From positions 1 through 64,000 of the forward strand of contig JBNKRV010000220.1 of the NCBI GenBank assembly GCA_050296935.1: DNA of 64,000 nt. Reading direction: 5' to 3'. The stretch comes from Saccharicrinis sp050296935 (GTDB taxonomy: Bacteria > Bacteroidota > Bacteroidia > Bacteroidales > Marinilabiliaceae). The notes below the pieces were generated by a model that was not told the DNA's origin, did no database searches, and worked only from the letters and a program-made list of their open reading frames with translations. Positions 27,785 through 36,896 of this stretch are shown here, piece by piece (within the stretch, counting starts at the first letter, position 1; every line of letters begins with the position of its first letter). The position numbers and the translations under genes are program-made.

Positions 27785-28096
27785 CTATAGTTTAAATAGA
27801 TCGTTAAATCCTGAATTTGTTACTAAACTGTACACATCTTCACTAAAGGTACCTTCTAAATTAAATTCAAAACCCTTATCTGTACATGCCTTTTTAATAG
27901 AGCATAACATTTGAATAAACGTAATATCAATAGATGTAGGGTTTGTAACTTTTATACTCAGGTTTTTGGAAAAGTCTAAAGATTCTAAAAATACAGATTT
28001 GATTTTTTGAATATGATTGATAATCAACTCACCAGATACAAGAATTGTAATCAGGTCTTTATTATTTTTTATATCAACCGAAAATGGTACATCCAT
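27785..28096 (-). CDS. STAS-domain protein
   Basis: This 103-residue protein has the anti-sigma-factor-antagonist (STAS) fold: an early beta-strand (LITILVSGEL), a helix, the central NPTSIDITFIQMLCS loop-helix and the C-terminal helix FNDLFKL. The residue aligned with the phosphorylated serine of SpoIIAA is Thr59 (D57-I-T59). It may be a substrate of one of the Ser/Thr kinase or PP2C-type proteins of this run, or a scaffold for receptor signalling. It lies between the mcp and cheY genes with gaps of 18-19 bases. STAS proteins are often found in Bacteroidota and deltaproteobacterial chemosensory operons, but the target here is not obvious. Confidence 0.8.
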   Translation of the reverse strand: MDVPFSVDIKNNKDLITILVSGELIINHIQKIKSVFLESLDFSKNLSIKVTNPTSIDITFIQMLCSIKKACTDKGFEFNLEGTFSEDVYSLVTNSGFNDLFKL

Positions 28097-28114
28097 AACT
28101 TTAAATTACTTTGA

Positions 28115-29806
28115 TTAAAATTTCTCATAGTTATCAAAATCCTTATCAAGATTTATAATATCACTTCGTTCTGAAGAAAAACTAGCCTTTTGGGATTCTC
28201 TTGATTTCTCTTCGGTTTTTTTATCGATAACCTTGTCCTCTTCTTCGTTTTCTTTGTTACTAATTTCTTCCTCAGCTCCGATATTAAAGAAGCTTACTGC
28301 TTCTGTTAATCGATCTGCTAATTCAGATAATTGTTCTGCACTTTGAGTAAGTTCATCAGAAGAAGAGGCATTTTCCTGAGTAATTAAATTTAACTGCTGC
28401 ATTGCCATATTAATTTGCTCTGCTCCGGTTTTTTGCTCAAGACTTGCTGCAGATATTTCTTTTATTAATTGGGTTGTTTTTTCTATATCTGGAACTAATA
28501 ACCTTGATTTTTCTCCAGCTTCCTGAGAAACTTTTAAACCCCCATTTACTAAGCTATGAATCTCATCTGCAGCTACTTTACTTCGTTCTGCTAATTTACG
28601 CACTTCAGCTGCAACTACAGAAAAACCTCTACCATGTTCTCCTGCTCTGGCCGCCTCAACAGCAGCATTTAAAGCTAGAATATTAGTTTGAAAAGCAATA
28701 TCTCCGATAATAGTGATTTTTTCCGCCACACTTTTCATTGAAGAAGCAGCCTCGGAAGATAATTTATCAGCCACATTTACATCTTTTGCGGTTTCTACAG
28801 TAATACTTTCTGTTTGAACCGCATTATCAGTATTCTGATCAATATTAGCAACCATTTCTTCAATTGATGTTGAAACTTCTTCGGCTGATGCTGCCTGGTC
28901 TGCTGAACCCTTTGATAGTTGCAATGAGCTACTTTTAACATTTTGTCCACTTCTAACTAAGTCGTTTGCATTTTCTTTAATAGAAATTACAATTCCCTTT
29001 AAATTAGAAGCCATTGTATTTAATGCCTTAGCCAACAACCCAATCTCATCTTCCTGATTGATATCCAATTCTACAGTTAAATCACCATTACCAATGGTTT
29101 GTGCAAATGTAACACCCTTATTTAAAGGCTTTACAATACTATTATATAATACATATGCTATTAACACTGAAATACAAACCAGAACAATAACCATGATAAC
29201 TACAAATCCGCTGAACCAAGCAAAAGAATCATCCATTTCTTGAAGTGAATCTGAATTTTGCTTATTAAATTTATCACCAAGAACGGTTAAATCACTAATA
29301 ATTTCATTACTGAGGTTTATGATTTCTCCATCTTCCTGAACCATCGGCTCAACCTCAAAAATTACCATCACATCATCATATGCCTCAAAGGAATTAAGAC
29401 TTGACATTACATATCGTTCTTTAACAAAAAGAGAATCCGCTTTATGCAAAACCAAATCAAAAGTGTCCTGATCTTTCTGTGACCAATTCACTTTAATTTT
29501 ATTTAATCCTTCAACTAATTCAGGATATTCCTCTGAAATTAAATTTTCTAATCTAACCTTATCAGAAGTACCTGGTTGACGATCAACAAAAACCCAACTT
29601 TTCATCAATGTCTTTGAACTATTAATCAGATCCTTAAAATGGGTAATATTTTGCTCTGAAGGGCTATAAACACCAGTAATCTGATCACTTAGTGATCTAC
29701 TGTTATGTAAAGTGAAATAGGTCGAAATTCCATTTACTAATATTGCAAATAATATTAATCCAAATCCTGCTAATAATTTTTGTGCAATGTTTAATTTAAT
29801 TTTCAT
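28115..29806 (-). CDS. methyl-accepting chemotaxis protein
   Basis: The 563-residue receptor has an N-terminal membrane helix (about 9-31), a helical periplasmic ligand domain of the four-helix-bundle type (about 32-195), a second membrane helix (about 197-222) and a HAMP domain (about 222-275). The cytoplasmic coiled coil ends in the hairpin tip, with FQTNILALNAAVEAARAGE and FSVVAAEVRKLAERS. After the coiled coil comes a charged linker of about 50 residues ending in DFDNYEKF. The final NYEKF resembles the NWETF/NWESF tether that recruits CheR and CheB in enterobacteria. It is the only receptor in the window and is 16 bases from the yfiR-like gene. Confidence 0.95.
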   Translation of the reverse strand: MKIKLNIAQKLLAGFGLILFAILVNGISTYFTLHNSRSLSDQITGVYSPSEQNITHFKDLINSSKTLMKSWVFVDRQPGTSDKVRLENLISEEYPELVEGLNKIKVNWSQKDQDTFDLVLHKADSLFVKERYVMSSLNSFEAYDDVMVIFEVEPMVQEDGEIINLSNEIISDLTVLGDKFNKQNSDSLQEMDDSFAWFSGFVVIMVIVLVCISVLIAYVLYNSIVKPLNKGVTFAQTIGNGDLTVELDINQEDEIGLLAKALNTMASNLKGIVISIKENANDLVRSGQNVKSSSLQLSKGSADQAASAEEVSTSIEEMVANIDQNTDNAVQTESITVETAKDVNVADKLSSEAASSMKSVAEKITIIGDIAFQTNILALNAAVEAARAGEHGRGFSVVAAEVRKLAERSKVAADEIHSLVNGGLKVSQEAGEKSRLLVPDIEKTTQLIKEISAASLEQKTGAEQINMAMQQLNLITQENASSSDELTQSAEQLSELADRLTEAVSFFNIGAEEEISNKENEEEDKVIDKKTEEKSRESQKASFSSERSDIINLDKDFDNYEKF

Positions 29807-29822
29807 AAATCTTTACTTAGTA

Positions 29823-30335
29823 TTATTTCTTAATAGCCGCAGCCATATTTAATAATTTTGAACTAATGCTTAAACCAATTTTTTGAGCATTTGCTTCATG
29901 AACTTCAAACTTCAGGTTATTTTCTCTAACTACAAAATTAATTACAGCACCATGTTTAGTGGCACCCTCAGATTCTGTAATTACTAATGAGCTTTTCCCT
30001 AATTTACTTAATATTGTCTCTGAATGCCTGGGAAAGTTAATATACGATGAAATATATAACACCTGACAATCTGTTACATCTTCTACCGATTTAAATTCTT
30101 TGATCACAACATTCTGATACCCGAATTTTTTTCCTCCAGATTGCTTTACTAACCAATCCGCAATGGTCGGCTCTTTAAGTACTCCTATAACGAAATCACC
30201 CTTTTTTGCCTCTTCCGGCCAGCCAATATAACGAATAAAGTTTAAAGTAAACACTGATTTATACTTTTCAACCTGTCCAAAACCAATTTTGGGTATAACC
30301 AGCAAAAAAAATAAAAATATTAATATTTTCTTCAT
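29823..30335 (-). CDS. YfiR/HmsC-like periplasmic protein (DUF4154)
   Basis: DUF4154 proteins are periplasmic; the best-known member, YfiR of Pseudomonas, represses the diguanylate cyclase YfiN. This protein of about 170 residues has a signal peptide (MKKILIFLFFLLVIPKIGFGQ), then the family hallmarks YKSVFTLNFIRYIGWP, FVIGVLKEP and a C-terminal region with SISSKLLNMAAAIKK. I place the start at 30335, where a typical signal peptide begins; the ATG at 30347 would add four residues. It is the first gene of the run and is 16 bases from the MCP gene. I infer it feeds an envelope signal to that receptor or to one of the other membrane sensors. Confidence 0.8.
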   Translation of the reverse strand: MKKILIFLFFLLVIPKIGFGQVEKYKSVFTLNFIRYIGWPEEAKKGDFVIGVLKEPTIADWLVKQSGGKKFGYQNVVIKEFKSVEDVTDCQVLYISSYINFPRHSETILSKLGKSSLVITESEGATKHGAVINFVVRENNLKFEVHEANAQKIGLSISSKLLNMAAAIKK

Positions 30336-30484
30336 AACACTATCCAATAAAATTAATTGTTCTCCTTCCCACTTGTTACGGGTTTATTAATAATAGGTTT
30401 CTTTTTTTGTTTATAAATTGTTGAAAAATTAATTCTTTTAAAAAAATATCTTAACGATTGGTAGAACGGAAAAGATAAAAGACA

Positions 30485-30492
30485 TAAATTTG
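30485..30492 (+). promoter_or_regulatory. promoter -7 box (TAAATTTG)
   Basis: This exact TAnnTTTG box lies 27 bases before the ATG at 30519; a TTG upstream (in GATTGGTAG) is a possible -33 element. Because the box overlaps the GTG at 30492, that codon cannot be the translation start if this promoter is used. Confidence 0.5.
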
Positions 30493-30518
30493 TGCCCAAT
30501 TTATTTAATGAAAATGGC

Positions 30519-31616
30519 ATGAAAATCACAAGGATATTTCAATTGTTGGAGGGGAATCTGATTGAAGATAGAATACAGAATACCTTACAAAATATTATTA
30601 AGAACATTAAGACGGAGAAAATTGTAAAACTTAATTTCTTTATTGGTTTTGATAAACAAGACGAATTTTCAAATATTTCTGATGAAATAAGAAATATTAT
30701 AAAAATAATTTTCAATAAAGAAATTCCTGCATTAACTTTTATTTCTCAAGACAACTTTAGTAATGACGACATCATTATAGAATGCCAATCTATTCACAAA
30801 TCAGATAAAAAAATAAATTACAAAACACTACTTAAGCATCATTACGTTACTATAACTGACGAAGTAAGTACTGAAATTATTTCTGGTGGTATTCAGTTTA
30901 ATGAAGACTCCTTATTAATGGCCTCGCAAAGAGCTTTTGACTTTGCTGAACAAATATTAATGGCAGAGGATATGAATTTTGGTCATATTTATCGTCAATG
31001 GAATTATATACCAAATATTTTAGCGTCATCGGAATTTGATCGAGACACCATTCAGAACTTTATGGTATTTAACCAGATTAAAGAGCTGTTTTACGAAAAA
31101 CCACTATTTAAAAATGGATTTCCAACAACAAGTAATATCAGTTGCAATTTTGGAGGAACAACAATAGATTTTCTTGCTGTTAATAGTTCAAATAAATATA
31201 CATATTCAATTGACGATGTAATCCACCAAAACATGAGTTCTCTGGAATCTGAATCAAATGCTACTTTAATTGAATCGAATAATAACAAAACAATTTGGTT
31301 TTCAGGCATAAAGGATGATTCAAAACATACTGATATTGAAAAACAAACCATGAAATGTTTTCATAATCTATTCAATATTATTGACAATCAGAATTTAAAG
31401 GAAAATGGAGTTGATAATCTTTTGAATCAGAATTTTAAAGATAATTTTAATACCCTAAGAGTATATATTAAAAAAGAAAAGGATTTTATCAAAGCTTCAA
31501 ACATTATTAAAGACGTTTTGCCTAATATACCTTGTGTTTATATTAAGGCAGAAAATATTTATAAGGAAAGTCTTATTGAAATAGAAGGAACATCAACCAT
31601 TATTTCAGATATATAA
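30519..31616 (+). CDS. YjgF/RidA- and chorismatase-like protein
   Basis: The product of about 365 residues looks like a fused YjgF-superfamily protein. Its middle has RQWNYIPNILASSEFDR and a later GFPTTSNISCNFGGT, the W-x-Y-I-P-x-I and G-x-P-x-T pattern of chorismatase/FkbO-type members. The C-terminus, LRVYIKKEKDF to SLIEIEGTST, resembles the RidA end, but the catalytic Arg-Cys pair (ICR) is replaced by ENIYKES. Hydrolytic activity of either type is therefore uncertain. I start it at ATG 30519 because a promoter box covers the GTG at 30492. It may share a transcript with the RND and prenyl-synthase genes downstream. Bacteroidota carry related proteins in aromatic or pigment pathways, which I cannot confirm here. 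Confidence 0.55.
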   Translation: MKITRIFQLLEGNLIEDRIQNTLQNIIKNIKTEKIVKLNFFIGFDKQDEFSNISDEIRNIIKIIFNKEIPALTFISQDNFSNDDIIIECQSIHKSDKKINYKTLLKHHYVTITDEVSTEIISGGIQFNEDSLLMASQRAFDFAEQILMAEDMNFGHIYRQWNYIPNILASSEFDRDTIQNFMVFNQIKELFYEKPLFKNGFPTTSNISCNFGGTTIDFLAVNSSNKYTYSIDDVIHQNMSSLESESNATLIESNNNKTIWFSGIKDDSKHTDIEKQTMKCFHNLFNIIDNQNLKENGVDNLLNQNFKDNFNTLRVYIKKEKDFIKASNIIKDVLPNIPCVYIKAENIYKESLIEIEGTSTIISDI

Positions 31617-31678
31617 CTCAAACCTTTTCCTATAATAATTTTTACTTATAGATTTCACAAAAAATACCTGAATATCAA

Positions 31679-34072
31679 ATGTGGATTTTCATTGCAAGAA
31701 CAATACTGCGAAACCGGATTTTATTTCTCTCGCTAATATTAATTATTACGTCATTTATGGCTTATAAAGCACGAGAAGTACAAATGTCATATCAATATGC
31801 TCCTTTATTACCTGAGGATGATCCTGCATATATAGAATATACTGACTTTGAAAAAATCTTCGGAAACGAAGGAAATTTAATGGTAATAGGAGTAACTGAT
31901 AAAGACTTTTTTAAACTTGATCATTATAATATATGGACTGAATTTTCTGAAAAATTATCCAATATTAAGGGTGTAAGTTCTGTTCTTTCTGCTACAGAAT
32001 CCTATAATTTGTACAAAAATAAAGAAGAAAAGAGATTTGAAGTAGAACCTCTGTTTAGACACAAAATATCATCACAATTTGAACTTGACTCAATTAAACA
32101 AGTTTTTTATGATCTTCCATTTTATGAAGATAATTTATACAATAAAAAATCACATACGTACTTAATGGCACTTACCCTGGAACCGGATATATTGCAAAGT
32201 CCGGAAAGGGTTCAGTTGATGAAGGAAATAATCAATGCGGGCAATACTTATACTACTGTTTCAGGAAACAATTTACACTATTCAGGATTACCCTATATAA
32301 GGGTTACCACTGCAGAGATGATAAAGAAGGAATTGAATATGTTTATATTTATGGCTCTTGGTATCACTGCTATAATTATCTTCCTGTTTTTCAGATCATT
32401 CAAAGTAGTCATATTTTCAATGCTGGTGGTTGGTATTGCTGTTATTTGGGCACTTGGAACACAAGCATTGTTTGGATTTAAAATTACGATTTTAACAGGC
32501 ATGATACCTCCGTTAATCATTGTAATCGGTATTCCTAACTCAGTATTTCTGCTCAACAAATACCATCAGGAATATAAAAAACATGGTAATAAAATTAAAG
32601 CACTACAAAGAGTTATCTGTAAAATTGGTAACGCTACATTTTTAACAAATCTTACCACTGCTTCAGGTTTTGCAACTTTTATCTTTACCAGTAGTAAAAT
32701 ATTAGTCGAATTTGGAATAATAGCTGCCTTAAATATTATTGGTATTTTTATACTTTCGATATTACTTATCCCGATTATATTCAGTTTTTTATCCGTACCT
32801 AAAGAACGACACTTAAATCACTTGAATAATAAATCTGTAAATCATATAGTTGACAAGCTTGTTCATATCTCTTTAAATCACAGACGTACTGTTTACATTT
32901 CAACAGGAATCCTTATTTTACTTGGAATAATCGGCATCTCAAATATTAAAACAACTGGATATATGTTGGATGATATTCCACACGAAAATCCCTTATATCT
33001 TGATTTAAAATACTTTGAACAAAATTTTAATGGGCTGATGCCTTTAGAAATTATGGTTGATACTAAAAAACCTAACGGGGTTTTAAAATCAAGCAATTTA
33101 AAAAGGATGGACCGGTTTCATGAAAAGATTTCATCGCATCCTGATATTTCCAAAGCGTTATCATTATCCGAAGTAGTCAAATTTGCACGACAGGGGTTTT
33201 ATAACGGAAACAAGAAATATTACGGAATCCCGAGTAATCAGGAACGTAATTTTTTATTATCCTATGTATCTAATGAAGAGGGTGATCAAAAGAACATTAT
33301 CAATACATTCATTGATTCTCTGCGTCAAAAAACAAGATTGAGTTTTCGGATTAAAGACGTTGGTACAACTAAAATGTCTGATATCAATAAGATGGTAATC
33401 AATGAACTAAATGAAATCTTTCCAACAGAAAGATATAATACTTCAGTAACCGGAGCCAGTATATTATTTTTTAAAGGAACAAAATACCTGATAAAAAACT
33501 TATTTGTAAGTTTATTTTTGGCCATAATACTTATAGCCTCCTTCATGGCCTGGATGTTTTCATCCAAACGAATGGTGATTGTATCCCTAATACCGAATTT
33601 AATACCATTAATAATGACAGCTGCATTAATGGGATATTTTGCAATACCTATAAAAGCATCAACTATTTTAGTATTTAGTATTGCCTTTGGAATTTCTGTT
33701 GATGATACTATCCATTATCTGGCTAAATACAGACAAGAATTAGATGAAACGAACTGGAGTATTAAAGCTGCAGTTGTATTAGCTCTAAAGGAAACGGGTA
33801 CAAGTATGATCTACACTTCTATTATTTTGTTTTTTGGTTTTGGTATTTTTGGATTTTCTGATTTCGGAGGAACAGTGGCCTTGGGCACATTAGTAGCAGT
33901 AACATTATTGATTGCCCTGTTCTCAAATTTAATTTTGTTACCTTCGCTTTTACTCACGCTTGAAAAGCAAATCACAAATAAATCGTTTAAGGAACCTTTA
34001 TTACACATATATAATGAAGATGAAGATATTGAGATTGACGATTTAAAAATTGAAACCAAAGCAAAAGAATAA
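31679..34072 (+). CDS. RND-superfamily (MMPL-type) transporter
   Basis: The 797-residue protein has the duplicated RND plan: one N-terminal membrane helix, a periplasmic domain, five more helices (about 220-370), a helix near 400, a second periplasmic domain and five helices (about 615-770). Motifs include MIPPLIIVIGIPNSVFLLNKY and, in the second half, AFGISVDDTIHYLAKYRQE, the sterol-sensing-type segment of MMPL proteins. Such exporters move lipids or hydrophobic metabolites. It lies 62 bases after the RidA-like gene and 4 bases before a polyprenyl synthase, suggesting a lipid or isoprenoid-linked cargo. The acidic C-terminal tail (NEDEDIEIDD) is short and cytosolic. Confidence 0.85.
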   Translation: MWIFIARTILRNRILFLSLILIITSFMAYKAREVQMSYQYAPLLPEDDPAYIEYTDFEKIFGNEGNLMVIGVTDKDFFKLDHYNIWTEFSEKLSNIKGVSSVLSATESYNLYKNKEEKRFEVEPLFRHKISSQFELDSIKQVFYDLPFYEDNLYNKKSHTYLMALTLEPDILQSPERVQLMKEIINAGNTYTTVSGNNLHYSGLPYIRVTTAEMIKKELNMFIFMALGITAIIIFLFFRSFKVVIFSMLVVGIAVIWALGTQALFGFKITILTGMIPPLIIVIGIPNSVFLLNKYHQEYKKHGNKIKALQRVICKIGNATFLTNLTTASGFATFIFTSSKILVEFGIIAALNIIGIFILSILLIPIIFSFLSVPKERHLNHLNNKSVNHIVDKLVHISLNHRRTVYISTGILILLGIIGISNIKTTGYMLDDIPHENPLYLDLKYFEQNFNGLMPLEIMVDTKKPNGVLKSSNLKRMDRFHEKISSHPDISKALSLSEVVKFARQGFYNGNKKYYGIPSNQERNFLLSYVSNEEGDQKNIINTFIDSLRQKTRLSFRIKDVGTTKMSDINKMVINELNEIFPTERYNTSVTGASILFFKGTKYLIKNLFVSLFLAIILIASFMAWMFSSKRMVIVSLIPNLIPLIMTAALMGYFAIPIKASTILVFSIAFGISVDDTIHYLAKYRQELDETNWSIKAAVVLALKETGTSMIYTSIILFFGFGIFGFSDFGGTVALGTLVAVTLLIALFSNLILLPSLLLTLEKQITNKSFKEPLLHIYNEDEDIEIDDLKIETKAKE

Positions 34073-34076
34073 ATAA

Positions 34077-35051
34077 ATGTCAGATATTCAGAATCTCCAA
34101 AGTTTAATTACCACAGAAATCGAACAATCGGTATTTATAAAGAATCCTATTAATTTATATGAACCTATTGAGTATACAATGTCAATGGGGGGTAAAAGAA
34201 TAAGACCTCTACTATGTTTATTGGCTGTTCAACTATTTAACGGAGATACACAAGAAGCTGTAAAACCAGCTATCGGACTCGAGATATTTCATAATTTCAC
34301 TTTGTTACATGATGATATTATGGACAATGCTGAAGTAAGAAGAAATAAACCAACTGTCCATAAGAAATGGAATAATAATGTTGGTATTCTGTCTGGAGAT
34401 GCTATGTTAATCAATGCCTATCAATACATTTCAAAATGTAACACCTCAAATTTAAAAGAGGTATTACAGTTATTTAATGATGTAGCTATTGGTGTTTGCG
34501 AAGGACAACAATATGATATGGATTTTGAGAACAGATTAGACGTAACAATAGAGGAATATCTGGAAATGATACGACTTAAAACAGCAATATTACTAGCTGG
34601 AAGTCTGAAGCTTGGAGCTTTATTAGCAAATGCATCAAGTACAGAAGCAGAGCTAATCTATCAATTCGGAATTAACATTGGTTTAGCATTTCAATTACAA
34701 GATGATTACCTGGATACATTTGGAAATCAGGATACATTTGGAAAAAAAATTGGCGGAGATATTTTATGTAATAAAAAAACATACTTACTTATTACTGCTT
34801 TAAATAATTCCTCAAAAGAAGACACGGATGAACTAAAATATTGGATAAACGCCGAAAACTTTAATGACCAGGAAAAAATAACAAACGTTAAATCCATATA
34901 TATTAAAAATGCTGTCGATAAAAAATCACATCACCTTATGGACAAGTATTTTAATTTAGCCATGGAAAACCTAATCCAAATTAATGGAAATGAGGAAACT
35001 AAAAAAGAACTAATGAATTTTGCAACAAAACTTATGCAACGAAACAATTAG
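34077..35051 (+). CDS. trans-polyprenyl diphosphate synthase
   Basis: This 324-residue enzyme condenses isopentenyl diphosphate with allylic diphosphates. It has both aspartate-rich motifs: DDIMD at residues 79-83 followed by RRNKPTVH, and DDYLD at 209-213 with GKKIGGDI. A GGKRIRP motif is near the N-terminus. It is a short-to-medium-chain type (geranyl/farnesyl/geranylgeranyl); the residues before the first motif (IFHNFTLLH) do not settle chain length for me. It starts 4 bases after the RND gene, so the two are an operon. Confidence 0.9.
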   Translation: MSDIQNLQSLITTEIEQSVFIKNPINLYEPIEYTMSMGGKRIRPLLCLLAVQLFNGDTQEAVKPAIGLEIFHNFTLLHDDIMDNAEVRRNKPTVHKKWNNNVGILSGDAMLINAYQYISKCNTSNLKEVLQLFNDVAIGVCEGQQYDMDFENRLDVTIEEYLEMIRLKTAILLAGSLKLGALLANASSTEAELIYQFGINIGLAFQLQDDYLDTFGNQDTFGKKIGGDILCNKKTYLLITALNNSSKEDTDELKYWINAENFNDQEKITNVKSIYIKNAVDKKSHHLMDKYFNLAMENLIQINGNEETKKELMNFATKLMQRNN

Positions 35052-35105
35052 TACTTTTAAAATTATTTGTAACTTTTGCCCAATTCATAATATTTTCAAT
35101 ATCTC

Positions 35106-36617
35106 ATGGAACAATTAGTAGGGAAAATAATTCAGGTTGTAGGACCTGTTATCGATGTAAGTTTTGATTTAATTGATCAAGAAGAACTGCCCAACATTTT
35201 AGATGCGCTTGAAATCACACGCGAAAACGGGGAAAAAATCACCATAGAATGTCAACAACATATTGGAGAACATACAATCAGATGTATTTCAATGGATGCA
35301 ACCGATGGATTAGTTCGTGGGATGCAAGTGGTAGCCACAGGTCAACCTATACTAATGCCACCCGGTAATTCGGTTAAAGGAAGACTTTTGAATGTTACCG
35401 GTGCGGCAATTGATGGTATAGGTGATATTAGTAAACAGAATGGTTTTCCTATTCACAGGGATCCTCCAAAATTTGAAGATTTATCTACTGAATCAGAAAT
35501 ATTATTTACTGGTATTAAAGTAGTAGATTTAATTGAACCTTATGCTAAAGGAGGTAAAATTGGATTATTTGGTGGAGCCGGAGTAGGTAAAACTGTACTT
35601 ATTCAGGAACTAATAAATAATATTGCAAAGGGTTATGATGGCCTTTCTGTATTTGCAGGAGTAGGGGAACGTACACGTGAAGGAAATGACCTTCTTAGGG
35701 AAATGATTGAAGCGGGTATCGTTAATTATGGTGAAGAATTTAAAAAGAGCATGGAAGATGGCGGTTGGGACTTATCAAAAGTGGATAAAAAAGCACTTGA
35801 TAAGTCGCAAGTTACCATGGTTTTTGGTCAAATGAATGAACCCCCCGGGGCCCGTGCAAGAGTAGCACTATCCGGATTAAGTATTGCAGAGAGTTTCCGT
35901 GATGGCGACGGATCAGGAGCAGGAAAAGATATATTACTATTTGTTGATAATATTTTCCGTTTTACACAAGCAGGTTCTGAAGTTTCTGCATTATTAGGTC
36001 GTATGCCATCTGCTGTGGGATATCAACCTACATTATCTTCAGAAATGGGAGCATTGCAAGAAAGAATTACCTCAACAAAAAATGGGTCCATCACCTCTGT
36101 ACAAGCTGTATATGTTCCTGCAGATGATTTAACTGACCCGGCTCCAGCCACCACATTTACTCACCTTGATGCTACTACGGTATTAAGCAGAAAGATTGCA
36201 GAATTAGGTATATACCCGGCTGTAGATCCATTAGATTCTACATCCAGGATGCTTTCTCCTGATATTGTAGGTGAAAAACATTACAATACAGCTCAAAGAG
36301 TTAAAGAAATTCTACAGCGCTACAAAGAGCTTCAAGATATTATTGCTATTTTAGGAATGGAAGAACTATCTGAAGAAGATAAATTAGTGGTACACAGAGC
36401 CAGAAGGGTACAACGGTTTTTATCGCAACCTTTCCATGTTGCTGAACAATTTACCGGCTTAAAAGGTACTTTTGTTAGTATTGAAGATACTATTAAAGGA
36501 TTTAATATGATTATTGATGGTGAAGTTGATAAATACCCTGAAGCAGCTTTTAACTTAGTTGGTACTATTGAAGAAGCCATCGAAAAAGGTGAAAAAATAC
36601 TTGCTGAAACTAAATAA
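35106..36617 (+). CDS. atpD: F1 ATP synthase subunit beta
   Basis: This is the catalytic subunit of F1Fo ATP synthase, 503 residues, with the P-loop GGAGVGKT at residues 156-163, GERTREGNDL, the catalytic Glu region and the SALLGRMPSAVGYQPTL block. All motifs are intact. It is transcribed with atpC (2-base gap). The remaining atp genes are not here. Upstream, AACTTTTGCC at about 35071-35080 resembles a -7 box but mismatches TAnnTTTG at one position. Confidence 0.98.
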   Translation: MEQLVGKIIQVVGPVIDVSFDLIDQEELPNILDALEITRENGEKITIECQQHIGEHTIRCISMDATDGLVRGMQVVATGQPILMPPGNSVKGRLLNVTGAAIDGIGDISKQNGFPIHRDPPKFEDLSTESEILFTGIKVVDLIEPYAKGGKIGLFGGAGVGKTVLIQELINNIAKGYDGLSVFAGVGERTREGNDLLREMIEAGIVNYGEEFKKSMEDGGWDLSKVDKKALDKSQVTMVFGQMNEPPGARARVALSGLSIAESFRDGDGSGAGKDILLFVDNIFRFTQAGSEVSALLGRMPSAVGYQPTLSSEMGALQERITSTKNGSITSVQAVYVPADDLTDPAPATTFTHLDATTVLSRKIAELGIYPAVDPLDSTSRMLSPDIVGEKHYNTAQRVKEILQRYKELQDIIAILGMEELSEEDKLVVHRARRVQRFLSQPFHVAEQFTGLKGTFVSIEDTIKGFNMIIDGEVDKYPEAAFNLVGTIEEAIEKGEKILAETK

Positions 36618-36619
36618 AC

Positions 36620-36874
36620 ATGGATTTAAATTTAGAAATAATTACACCTGAAAATATATTGTACTCTGGTGATGTGGGCTTGATTCAATTACCTGGTATT
36701 AATGGAAGTTTTACCGTGTTGAAAAATCATGCTGCAATAGTTTCAAAGCTTGTTAAAGGAAAAATACGAGTTATCGGTAAAAATGGTAAGGAAAGCTTTT
36801 TTGAATGCGAGAATGGAACTTTTGAATGCATTAACAACAAAGCAACTGTACTTTTAGGATCGATATCTGAATAG
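36620..36874 (+). CDS. atpC: F1 ATP synthase epsilon subunit (short form)
   Basis: The 84-residue protein has the epsilon beta-sandwich domain only (LEIITPENILYSGDVGLIQLPG, GSFTVLKNHAAIVSKL). The C-terminal two-helix domain, which in many bacteria inhibits ATP hydrolysis, is absent; the stop comes right after the sandwich. Short epsilon forms are known in Bacteroidota. Regulation by epsilon C-terminal extension is thus not expected. It is followed by an intrinsic terminator. Confidence 0.93.
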   Translation: MDLNLEIITPENILYSGDVGLIQLPGINGSFTVLKNHAAIVSKLVKGKIRVIGKNGKESFFECENGTFECINNKATVLLGSISE

Positions 36875-36896
36875 TTTAAAAATATAAAATCAAAAG

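Noticed and set aside
7891..30347. Flagellar chemotaxis operon
   Set aside because: No flagellar, motor or switch gene (fliM, fliN, motAB) is present; the output is unknown.
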